A stretch of DNA of 64,000 bases from Struthio camelus. Lineage: Eukaryota; Chordata; Aves; Struthioniformes; Struthionidae. The notes beneath the pieces were generated by a model that did no database searches, had not been told where the DNA came from, and saw only the letters and a program-made list of their open reading frames with translations. The DNA lies in NCBI RefSeq assembly GCF_040807025.1, contig NC_090946.1, forward strand, positions 82,954,641 to 83,018,640, read 5' to 3'. Positions 42,101 to 50,445 of the stretch are shown piece after piece (the stretch's first letter is position 1; each line of letters begins with the position of its first letter). Both the position numbers and the translations under genes were made by a program.

Positions 42101-45100
42101 AAAAGGTTTTGTTTTGTTTTTTTTAACTATAAAGGCAAATAAAAGATACATTTTGACCACTGACAAAATCTTATGGCAAATTAAAGTAGTTTTTTCAAAT
42201 TGATTACTTCTGACAGTTATAGAAATAATACAGATGCTTTGGTACAAGAAATGTCTAATAGCTATAGGAAGCAATTAAATCCTCTCACCAGAAGGCATCT
42301 ATTTGTATATATTTTACATTAAAAAACTGTTTTAAAGTGTTTGCTACATAGTACATCTCTTTCCATAAGCAACCTTCACCTAAATATTTGTCTGACTCAG
42401 TTGCTTGTGGGTATGGTATAGAAACGTACTTGTTACTAAAATATAAAAATGAGCTGTTTATCTGAATGTGCTGATATCCTAACCACAGCAAAACGTTCAG
42501 TGTTGTTTTACTTAAAACTGTGAATTCCAAGATAGTTTTTATTTTGACTCATGTTAGACTGCTTATGCTGCTGAGAAAGAACCAGTTAATCTTAAGTTTG
42601 AAGATACACTTTACGGCTATGAAACACTGTACCACCGTCTATAAATGGCCCTCACGGAGCATGGCACTAAGAACTGCATTTCTTTTGATTGAGATACAGA
42701 GTGAGCGTACTTAATAGCTACACCAATAAATGTCATGGAAATGTTACTATTCCTCAAAAATACCATCTTAGAAAGCTTGAAAACTTTGTCAAGCCTGCTT
42801 ACCTAGCTCCTATTATTAGAACAGGTATTTTAATATCCTTCTATCTCTCTACTTTGTAAGCGATTAAAAACAAAAATCCTTTGGCTAATCTGAAGCACTT
42901 GATTTGCACTACTAAAAGGAGATAATAAAATATAATCCTGTACTCTATAATCCCGTAAAATATAAACCCGTACTTTTGAAAATTAAATGAAGTAGCCTAA
43001 GTAGATGAATGTTGTCCTGCATATTGTGTATTTTTCAAACACGTATTAGTGCCTAAAAAGTTTATTCCAGTTATTGTGATACTCAGGGCCTTGCTTATTG
43101 TATGTATACAAATATAAACTATAATTTTTCCAGCATTGTTGAGTTGTGCTGTTTAACTCTGTCCTTCATTTTCACTGAAAAGTTGTCTTGTTTACTGTTA
43201 CTGTTTGTTAAAATTAAAGCTAATGATTTTATTGTGCAGAGTGTACAGCTGGATTTTATTTTTCTAACACTGGCATACTTTAACATTTACTTTAGAATTC
43301 AGTGTTTCACAGTCTCTTTATTGCCATCTTTCCTTTGAATGGAAACAACATAAATCACAAGGTACTATTTTGAATTCACAAAACCCATTTTAGCCCCAAA
43401 TTTGAAACGGTCACCATAAAACCCCAAAGGACTTGACTTAAATAATAAATCTATATATAACATACCTATATGGAGCTACACATCTACGTGCTGTAGTCAG
43501 CAAGCCTACCAGCAAACTCTTATTGCTCCTCACTGCAGAGGTCATCTGCAACCTCGTTTGCAGAAGTATTCAGAACGGTCTCCACAGTTCTTACAGGAGT
43601 CGCAGAATGAGTTAAAAGCAGTTTCACAATCAAACTGTAGAGAAGCAGTATTTAATAGTGTGATGCATGTACTTGAGTTTTCTATTCTCCCAAACCCAGA
43701 CCTCCTTCAGAAGGTACCTCACAACCAGTTCCTTTGGGGAGGAAAGGATCACAGCATGTACTTGTTACTTCCTGTGACTGCTCTCATACTCCGATATCAA
43801 AGCATCCAGAAGCCAAAACGCACGAGCATGTTAAACACCATAAAAGACAAGTTTAAGGGCACGGCCAAGGCCCATCACCATTCTGCAGAAAACAGCACAG
43901 CTACAGAAGCACCTTTCTACAAAGTGAGGTATAGGAGCCACTTCTGCAAGTGGTAACATCTCTGAGATTGAGGCATGGTTTGCCCACTGAAAACAGAATG
44001 GAGAAGACTGGGTAACCACCCCTTCACTCTGTAATAATTGTTTGTACAAGAAGTCTTATGTTCTAATTAAAGTAGCAATTCAAATGCAAATATCAGATCA
44101 AAGAAAGGAAATTGAAACCACCGAAGCCACAGTGGCAGCCATTGACGTTAATAAAGGTTTGTCTGTGCTCCACAATTACACCAGATTAGTCAAACCTACA
44201 GGCTGATTTCAGCTTTAATCTAAAAGCAAAAACCTCAGACTCTAAGGCTACCTGTTTGAAAACAGCTGATCCAAAAAAGCTAACTCTAAACACAGAAAAC
44301 AAAGGCACAGATTTGCCTTCCAGTGGCCTTCACACCGATTACAGCAAAATCACTAAACATTTAACTCCAAAACATACTTTAAGGGCAACAATCCCATACT
44401 AAACTTATTCCTAATTTTTTATGGTTCTTACCAAAAAAGAACTTTTTAGAGTGATGGCTTACATAATGCTATGTGTCTGCTAGCACCAGACTGAGAAGAC
44501 GCAGATGATTAGCCATCAACTAGCTAACAGTTCTGGTACCTGCTAATCTCTACTCTATTTGAACAGTAGCTACTAGTAAAAACTACTCACAAAAATAAGG
44601 GAAACTATGTACACTTACAGAGGAGTTAAAGCTCTAAAGATTATTCTTGACAAGAAAAAAACATTTTAATCCATATACGGATTCATGTAAAGTTGACAAC
44701 CTGGATAACACAAGCACAGCAACTTCCAACCTCTCAATACTACTAAATTCCAGCCCAATTAAAAGAGGTCCTCAATTTAGGTCTCAAATACCATTTTTAC
44801 AAGGAGATCTGAAAGAGCATAAGAAAATTAATCTCATGGTAAATTTCCTAGAGCTTTAAGTTATTGCAAGGTAATGCATATCATTAGTACAAAATGAAAC
44901 AGTAGCTGCTGTAGTTGAAAGCATTTTTTTTCCCCTTTGCCTTATATTCAAAGGCAACGTGAATTCCATAGGAAAGCGTTAACTTTGTAAGTTATTGCTA
45001 GACTAGATAAAAATGTTAAAATAGGAAGGGAGATTATTTCTTTAGCGATGCTATCCATTAAACAATAAAGAAATCCAAAAACTCACCCGGATGTAAGCAT

Positions 45101-48100
45101 TCTGAATTTCTACTAGTTCTTCACCAAGTGGAACAACGATTTTTTCCACGCATCGCTCATGAGAATAAGGTTGAATTTCTGGAGAATCTTCAGAACAAAG
45201 CTCTATCTGCGCAATGAGCAAGTTGGAAATAACTTGCTGGACAGCCTATTTGAGAAGTCAAAAGAAAAGATTGTATTTTCTTGTTATCACTCCAGTGATG
45301 CAAGTCAATAGCACGTGAAAGTAACTATTCCCATATTTTAATAGGCCTTGAATATAATAGTAAGGAAAAGATACTTCCTGCCTATGTAATAGATGGATGA
45401 AAAATGAAAGACTCTCCAGTTAAGGACTTTTAGTGTGTAAATAACCTATATGATCAATTTGTGAATGGAAAAATCATGCAATTGCCTTAGCATTTGAGCA
45501 GCAGAACTCTCTTCAGGCTTGGTTGTGCCGTGAAATCTCTCATGAGACATTACCAGGAACATGCTAATACTTTAACAGGTGAGAACTCTTGTAGCCTACA
45601 GCGCATGTCAAGCTGGTACTCGGTAGCCTAAATATATACTACCTGCACCATGACAGAGCTACGGCCACTGCCACACACCACCCCGGAAGATGAACGTGCA
45701 AATACCAACGCACTAGGTCTTGCTGAGTAAGAGCAAGAAAGACTAATAAAACTCTTTTAAAAGTGTTCTCTGTTTAGCTCCTCTTTAATATTGAGGTTTT
45801 AGAGCAGTAAACAATTCACACAGCACTTATTTTTTCAAGCATTAACATCTTGAAAAGCTCCATATAGAAGTCAAACTACACAGCTTTTCCGTAGACTGAA
45901 AACTTCAGCCTTATTTATATTTATCCAATAAACTGCACTCAATAAGAAAGCCACCTTGTATTGAGAGTATGCTCTTTTTGGTTCAAGTAGGTGTGTATTC
46001 TCTAACAGCAAAAGGTATGTTAGCTCTTTCACGATATAATCTTATTTCCTTTAAGAAAGGACAGGAAAAAAGTAAAGTCTATAGCAACAGAAAGACAAAC
46101 ATTCAACAACTAATAGATTGTGAAGTGGTTCAGTTTTTATTTGGAACTCTGAAAGACTTCAATATCCTCCATGTCGTTCAACAGGTACTAAACATAGCTT
46201 CTATTAAAACTGTTACTCTAACCATGAAAGTAGGTTTGACTCACCTTTGTGTCGCTGCCTGGAGTGGCACTTAGGGCCAAGATCCGAAACTGAGTTGTGT
46301 ATTTGCTTAGTTCCCTCACAACCTAAGAGGAGGAAAGTTTCATGTAAATATCCTTACAAGAGATTATCTGCTGATACAAACTATATTGATGAAAATATCA
46401 ACTAAGTGGTAAAGGCTCAATAAAATATCCTAAAAAGAGTGCACCTAAATTCAAATGGGAACCAGAAATTCCTCAGCTGATCATGTTTTTAATCCAAGAA
46501 CGTTTCATCTTGATTATGTTAGCCCAATTCCACTCAACAGAACAAACTTTTTAAGTTATATGAAATGATTTTTCACTTGATTTAACAAAAAGATTAACAG
46601 CATGTTGACCCAAATAAGCTGCCAAAAAATAAATTTGAAGAGCCACTCTACAAAAGTAAATTGCAGATGACTAGTTCCACCTAATCTGAACCCAGATCAG
46701 ATGAAAGCTGCTGTGAAAACCAGCATTCACCGGAGTCTCGCTTAAAATTTTTCAGTAGCAGTTAGGAAAAGAGCTTAATATTCCTTAGAACTCTCAAATT
46801 CTCATCCTACAACCCTCCATAAGACCACAGACGCGACAATCGTTATTTGCTGAACGTTCAAGCAATAGCCAAACTGCCTCTCTACTTCATTTGCCTACAT
46901 AGCTCAACTCCACCAGTGCTGTCAGAGAAGAAACGCTGTTCCTTCTGACCAACAGCCTTGCACTGCACAGAGAGGAAGAAAACAAAATAATTACAAGTAA
47001 TAAATATAAAAGCTACAGAAAATAAATGAATGGAAACCAAAGAAGATAGAAGAATTCAATTTATGTTTATACTAAAAAGCAAGAAAAAAGCCTGGTAATT
47101 TCACAGTTACAGGGACTGACAAGAGCAATTGAAGATTTTTCTCCTCTATAACTAAGACCACTCAAATGTGAACAAATACAAATTTTGGCTCTATGTTACA
47201 GACTGATTAGCATAATAGCAAAATAATTGTTTCATACAGTATCTTGAAATAAAATAACCAATAAGCTTAAATTCTTTGAAAATGAAGTTACTATCGGTTC
47301 TGAAAAATGAAAGAACGATAGAAGACAAAACTGCAACAACAGTGAGCCAACACGTACTATTTTAATTTAGCAAGCTATCATCTTCCTCGCAGCACGTCAA
47401 GTTAGACGAGCATTAAAGAACAACTTTCATCTAAAACCTCCTATAGCTCCTTTCAATCAATTTCTCTAATACCTACAACAGTAACTTTCTCTTGAGTCAC
47501 ATATTATTAGCAGGAGATTAAGCATGATACCACAACACACTATTTCCTAATCAAAGCAAAGCTTTGTTTGAAAGGGAAATCTCCAATTCACTTCACTTAA
47601 GATAAAGAACTTGCACTACCAAAAAAAACCCCACATTTTTTCTGAAAAATACATCCCTCCATTTAGGATTTATTCAAACACTGCATAAATATACTGGTGC
47701 GCACCAGCAAATATGAACACATCTGAAATACAGAGCATACTTGTTTTATATTCATAGCCTCTGTTCAAAACATATTTTGAAACAAAAATTACAATTTTAC
47801 TCAGACATGAATAAAATTTCCATCTAATCTAGTTTTAATATAGTTTGTACTTAAAATCAAGGTGCTGATCACACGGAGCGTTGCTCGCTCTCTGCTCGTT
47901 TTTCAAACGAAGCTGAGGAACTAAAGAACATCATCCGTAAAGCCACGATGCCAGTGACGCTTTCAGGAGAACCGGTGAGCCGTTTTTTGGTAACTGCGTG
48001 CCAAGAGCGGCGTTTGTCCCTCCAGCGTTACCTGACAGTAGGCGTGATTGCCAAGCGCTTTGTGGGCTTCGTCGATAACCAAACACTTAATCTCTGCAGC

Positions 48101-49061
48101 GGGACAGGTTCCGCGGGAAAGATCGTTCACCATGATTTGCGGCGTAAGGAAGAAGACTCTCTTGACAGCCCACAGCTCCCTCCGATCGAGGACCTGCGTT
48201 CCCCCTGGAAACAAAACAAGCGACGTCACCAAGGTGGCCAAGTAAGACCAAAACACGTAAAACCCCCATGTGCTGAGAAGGGCCTGGGGGGGCCGGCTGA
48301 CCGCCATCCACTGGGGGAAATGAGTTTTTTTTAAAAAAAGCATGTATGTTAATGCTATTCCCTTTGCAGGCGAGGAGGAGTGAACGCAATGCGTGGGAAG
48401 GTTGTCTTTTCCAGTGAAACAGTAAGTTTAGAGCCACGGAAAACAGAGCTAGAAAGATCAAGCTGCCCCGCTGTGGACCCCTCGGGGCCTGCAGCCCCCC
48501 CCCCCCCCCGCGAGGGGCCTGCACCGAAGAGCAGGTAACACAAGCAGCCGTTGGGACCGTTGCTTCAGTCAGGGCCAAACCGGTGCGGCCTCCCCACCTA
48601 CCCGTCATCTCGGCCATGTGGCGGGCCGGGATGCCCATGAGGCGGGCGCAGGCCTCCCGCTGCTGCGCCACCAGCGGCTTGGTGGGGGCGAGGAAGAGCA
48701 CCTTGCCGGAGGGGAACCAGCGGTAGAAGTTGTACATGACCACGGCGGCCACGAAGGTCTTGCCCAGCCCGGTGGGCAGGCACACCAGCGTGTTGGCCAG
48801 CAGCGCCGCCCCGGCCATGCGCAGCTGGTAGCCGCGCACCGGCCGGTTGGTGGGGTAGATCCACAGGCCGCCCGCCGCCGCGCAGAAACCGCCCCCCGCC
48901 GCCGCCGCCGGGCCGGGGTCGGCCGCCGCCGCCGCCGCCGCCAGCAGCTCATCGTCGGCCGCCGCCTCCTCCTGCTCCTCCCGCCGCGCCTCGCCGCCGC
49001 CCGGCCGCCGCCAGGCCTGAGGTAACGTGCGCTGCCGCCCGCCGCCGCCGCCGCCCCTCAT
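6106..49061 (-). CDS. FANCM: FANCM, DNA translocase/helicase of the Fanconi anemia pathway (exons 1-11, 3' part outside window)
   Basis: FANCM is an ATP-dependent DNA translocase that remodels stalled forks and anchors the Fanconi core complex in the nucleus. Coding exons read on the minus strand: 49061-48602, 48204-48032, 46322-46245, 45245-45087, 20603-20472, 19677-19545, 15898-15770, 15220-15119, 10164-9971, 9323-9117 and 6340-6106. All have GT-AG borders and consistent phase, giving 667 full codons. Motifs seen: Walker A PTGLGKT (about 96-102), DEAH box VIDEAHK (198-201), motif III LSATPGS (228-234) and motif [10 protein letters not shown] (565-572). The ATG at 49061 is supported by an in-frame TGA two codons upstream and by the GRQRTL stretch also found at the human N-terminus. 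Residues 3-8 are Gly and 41-47 Ala, from GC-rich triplet runs. Intron 4 (24.5 kb) houses an antisense gene. The large acidic exon and the C-terminal ERCC4-like part lie left of position 1. Confidence 0.97.
6924..6975. repeat. Exact 26-base tandem duplication in FANCM intron 10
   Basis: The 26 bases beginning CCTTGATATACAGCTATTTA at 6924-6949 are repeated without change at 6950-6975. Identity of the two copies suggests a recent slippage or duplication event. Confidence 0.95.
7256..7450. other. Isolated GC/CpG-rich patch with (GGCC)n inside FANCM intron 10
   Basis: About 200 bases of CpG-dense sequence, including GGCGGCCGGCCGGCCGGCTG, stand out from AT-rich surroundings. No reading frame here resembles a known protein, and neither strand shows a convincing exon. 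It could be an orphan CpG island (alternative promoter or enhancer) or a GC-rich repeat remnant. Confidence 0.5.
8829..8857. repeat. (CAAA)n tetranucleotide run in FANCM intron 10
   Basis: AAAAAACAAACAAACAAACAAACAACCCC; about four to five CAAA units. Confidence 0.85.
12172..12238 (+). mobile_element. CR1 LINE extreme 3' end
   Basis: GGTTAGATGAGATGATCTCA, AAGGTCCCTTCCAA and ATTCTAGGATTCTAAT resemble the CR1 sense 3' end (GATGATC...GGTCCCTTCCAACC...ATTCTATGATTCTATG). It is a short, heavily 5'-truncated copy in FANCM intron 8. Confidence 0.75.
14606..14633. repeat. (TA)n(CA)n microsatellite in FANCM intron 8
   Basis: Short TATATATA followed by CACACACACAAACACACAC. Confidence 0.85.
16538..16560. 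repeat. (AT)n microsatellite in FANCM intron 6
   Basis: About seven AT units with one G interruption, within an AT-rich stretch. Confidence 0.8.
20604..28539 (-). other. FANCM intron 4, part between exon 5 and the nested gene's island
   Basis: About 8 kb of unique-looking AT-rich intron with a few more GC-balanced stretches (20700-21300, 24730-25210, 27480-28400). No conserved coding motif, RNA gene or confidently classified repeat was recognised. It probably includes cis-regulatory sequence for the nested gene, but this is not visible directly. Confidence 0.6.
28540..29110 (+). promoter_or_regulatory. CpG-island promoter and first exon region of the nested SOUL-domain gene
   Basis: GC content and CpG density rise sharply here within an otherwise AT-rich FANCM intron. 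The island surrounds the ATG at 28708 and the donor GTAAGAG at 28934. A CATAAAG element at about 28670 is a weak TATA-like candidate, but it would leave a 5' UTR of only a few bases, so the start site is uncertain. Homopolymer runs flank the exon: G at 28534-28548, C at 28644-28659 and G at 29095-29108. Confidence 0.75.
28708..39538 (+). CDS. SOUL/HEBP-family heme-binding domain protein, nested antisense in FANCM intron 4
   Basis: Five exons join in frame with GT-AG borders: 28708-28933, 35723-35814, 37147-37288, 38742-38925 and 39367-39538. They give 271 residues ending in TAG. Residues about 105-271 match the SOUL/HEBP fold. Exon 3 has [11 protein letters not shown] and GFMKLMRYI, exon 4 has LGITVPIVT and VAYYLPE, and exon 5 has IIAGYTNP and [10 protein letters not shown]; each has a counterpart in HEBP1/HEBP2. 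Family members bind tetrapyrroles or act in cell-death signalling. Residues 1-75 are an acidic, Ser/Glu-rich extension not found in human HEBP1 or HEBP2 as I know them. No signal peptide or membrane helix is evident, so a cytosolic or nuclear protein is likely. The start has a near-ideal Kozak context (GCGGCCATGG) inside a CpG island. It is a paralog of HEBP1/HEBP2 whose exact name I cannot assign. A fish-type 'soul' family name is possible. Confidence 0.9.
32119..32146. repeat. Perfect 11-bp inverted repeat in SOUL-gene intron 1
   Basis: CCTACTATGAA (32119-32129), a six-base loop, and TTCATAGTAGG (32136-32146). Confidence 0.85.
33803..33925 (+). mobile_element. MIR-like CORE-SINE relic
   Basis: Blocks GGATGCCAAGAGATGTGGGT, TTGATTCCTAGCTCAGTTAC and TTTACTGAGTGACCTAGGCT align in order with the MIR segment GGGTTCGAATCCCGGCTC...CACTTACTAGCTGTGTGACCTTGGGC. 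A tRNA-type B box (GGTTTGATTCC) is still visible. It is very diverged, consistent with an ancient amniote element. It sits in SOUL-gene intron 1. Confidence 0.55.
34460..34800 (-). mobile_element. CR1 LINE internal fragment
   Basis: Contains TCTCCAGGCTGAAGACATCC, TTCTCTCAGCCTCCCTCTAT, CATCCTGGTGGCCCTCCACT, GAGCCCCAAACAAGGCACAG and CACCTCCCTTGACCTGCTGG. These match successive blocks of the avian CR1 ORF2 end and 3' UTR in reverse orientation. It is diverged, lacks the 3' terminal repeat and sits in intron 1 of the nested SOUL gene. The fragment borders are approximate. Confidence 0.85.
38499..38540. repeat. (TA)n/(CA)n microsatellite in SOUL-gene intron 3
   Basis: Two (AT)5 blocks separated by T, then an A-rich spacer and a short CA run, lying about 200 bases before exon 4 of the nested gene. 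Confidence 0.85.
40465..40470 (+). promoter_or_regulatory. Candidate polyadenylation signal of the SOUL-domain gene (ATTAAA)
   Basis: ATTAAA lies 927 bases after the stop codon at 39538 and just before the CR1 fragment at 40492. I saw no canonical AATAAA between the stop and this point. Weak support. Confidence 0.3.
40492..40715 (-). mobile_element. CR1 LINE 3' fragment
   Basis: Starts CATAAAATCATAGAAAGACT, a degenerate form of the CR1 3' terminal repeat (ATTCTATG)n in reverse. It continues through GGTCCAACCCTCTGCT, GAGCATCCCCAGGGAGGGG, TCCAGTATTTGACCACTCTC and CCTAGTATCTAAT, all hallmarks of the avian CR1 3' region. Divergence indicates an old insertion. It lies in FANCM intron 4, about 1 kb downstream of the SOUL-gene stop. 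Confidence 0.9.
41329..41350. repeat. 22-bp near-palindrome in FANCM intron 4
   Basis: TGATCATGCTTAAGCACGATCA, centred on CTTAAG, with one A/C mismatch pair between the arms. Confidence 0.8.
46323..48031 (-). other. FANCM introns 2 and 3 region
   Basis: Intron 2 (46323-48031) and the shorter intron 3 (45246-46244) are AT-rich. No repeats or RNA genes were recognised. GC content climbs towards exon 2 at 48032. Confidence 0.7.
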
Positions 49062-50437
49062 CCTGCCTCAGGGCGCCGCCGCGCGCCGGCCCGCGGGGAA
49101 CACGACCCGCCGCCCCCGGCCGCCACCGCCGCCGCCGCCCCGCATCCTCCCTCAGAGCGGCGGCGCCGCCCCCGGCCGCCGCTTAAAAACCCCGCCGGCC
49201 TCGCGGGGCATGCCGGGAGGTGCAGTCCTGACCCCCCCCCTCACCCCCGGGGCATGCCGGGAGGTGCAGTCCTGACCCCCCCCCTCACCCCCGGGGCATG
49301 CCGGGAGGTGCAGTCCTGACCCCCGCGGGGCATGCCGGGAGGTGCAGTCCTGACCCCCTCACCCGCGGGGCATGCCGGGAGGTGCAGTCCTGACCCCCCC
49401 CACCCGCGGGGCATGCCGGGAGGTGCAGTCCTGACCCCCCCTCACCCCCGGGGCATGCCGGGAGGTGCAGTCCTGACCCCCCCCTCTCCCCCGGGGCATG
49501 CCGGGAGGTGCAGTCCTGACCCCCCGGGGCATGCCGGGAGGTGCAGTCCTGACCCCCCCCTCACCCCCGGGGCATGCCGGGAGGTGCAGTCCTGACCCCC
49601 CTCACCCCCGGGGCATGCCGGGAGGTGCAGTCCTGACCCCCCCCTCTCCCCCGGGGCATGCCGGGAGGTGCAGTCCTGACCCCCGCGGGGCATGCCGGGA
49701 GGTGCAGTCCTGACCCCCCCCTCACCCCCGGGGCATGCCGGGAGGTGCAGTCCTGACCCCCCCCTCTCCCCCGGGGCATGCCGGGAGGTGCAGTCCTGAC
49801 CCCCCGGGGCATGCCGGGAGGTGCAGTCCTGACCCCCCCCACCCGCGGGGCATGCCGGGAGGTGCAGTCCTGACCCCCCCTCACCCCCGGGGCATGCCGG
49901 GAGGTGCAGTCCTGACCCCCCCTCTCCCCCGGGGCATGCCGGGAGGTGCAGTCCTGACCCCCCCTCACCCGCGGGGCATGCCGGGAGGTGCAGTCCTGAC
50001 CCCCCCCACCCGCGGGGCATGCCGGGAGGTGCAGTCCTGACCCCCCCCTCACCCCCGGGGCATGCCGGGAGGTGCAGTCCTGAACCCCCCCCCCCAAACA
50101 CCGCGGGGCATGCCGGGAGGTGCAGTCCCGACCCCCGCGGGGCATGCCGGGAGGTGCAGTCCTGACCCCCCCCTCACCCCCGGGGCATGCCGGGAGGTGC
50201 AGTCCTGACCCCCCCCAAACACCGCGGGGCATGCCGGGAGGTGCAGTCCTGACCCCCCCAAACACCGCGGGGCATGCCGGGAGGTGCAGTCCTGAACCCC
50301 CCCCCCCCCCAAACACCGCGGAGCATGCCGGGAGGTGCAGTCCCGACCCCCGTGGGGCATGCCGGGACAGGCCGGCCGCCGTTCCGCCCGCGCCGCGCGG
50401 GGCACGACGGGAAGGGCGGCGGGCGGCGGGCGGGAAG
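49062..50437. promoter_or_regulatory. Bidirectional CpG-island promoter between FANCM and FKBP3
   Basis: The two start codons are head to head and 1376 bases apart, with no other gene between them. The segment is extremely GC- and CpG-rich and lacks an evident TATA box, as usual for divergent housekeeping promoters. CpG-rich sequence continues into FANCM exon 1 on the left and FKBP3 exons 1-3 on the right. The 49205-50370 minisatellite fills about 85% of it. Transcription start sites cannot be placed from sequence alone. Confidence 0.85.
49205..50370. repeat. GC-rich minisatellite of about 29 units in the FANCM-FKBP3 bidirectional promoter, each unit a ZNF143/THAP11-like site
   Basis: A near-invariant core, GCATGCCGGGAGGTGCAGT followed by CCTGAC, recurs about 29 times by eye. 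C-rich spacers of a few recurring types separate the copies (short CCCCG; CCCCCCTCACCCCCG; CCCCCTCTCCCCCG; CCCCACCCGCG; and CCCCAAACACCGCG near the FKBP3 end). The unit period is about 31-50 bases. The reverse complement of the core, ACTGCACCTCCCGGCATGC, resembles the ZNF143 (Staf)/THAP11 consensus ACTACAATTCCCAGCATGC. The copies nearest FKBP3 are the most diverged (GAGCATGCC at about 50322, GGGCATGCCGGGACA at about 50356). A still more degenerate GGGGCACGACGGGAAG follows at about 50399. Copies are homogenised, suggesting recent unequal exchange. The minus strand is very G-rich and could form G-quadruplexes. Confidence 0.95.
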
Positions 50438-50445
50438 ATGGCGGC
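50435..50445 (+). promoter_or_regulatory. YY1-type motif overlapping the FKBP3 start codon
   Basis: AAGATGGCGGC at the FKBP3 ATG is an exact match to the well-known YY1 consensus found near transcription starts of housekeeping genes, often over the start codon. It also supplies a strong Kozak context (A at -3, G at +4). Binding is inferred, not shown. Confidence 0.65.

Larger units (their letters stand above)
39539..45086. other. SOUL-gene 3' UTR/flank and rest of FANCM intron 4
   Basis: Contains the probable SOUL 3' UTR, the CR1 fragment and the near-palindrome at 41329. Open frames at 41594-41932 and 43558-43956 do not resemble known proteins. Confidence 0.65.

Noticed and set aside
43558-43956. 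132-codon open frame in FANCM intron 4
   Set aside because: No recognisable domain, no Kozak or promoter context, and not linked by phase to the nested gene.
49205-50370. CRISPR-like appearance of the array (regular core with spacers)
   Set aside because: The spacers are low-complexity C-rich variants of a few types, not unique sequences. The context is a vertebrate promoter with no cas genes. This is a minisatellite.
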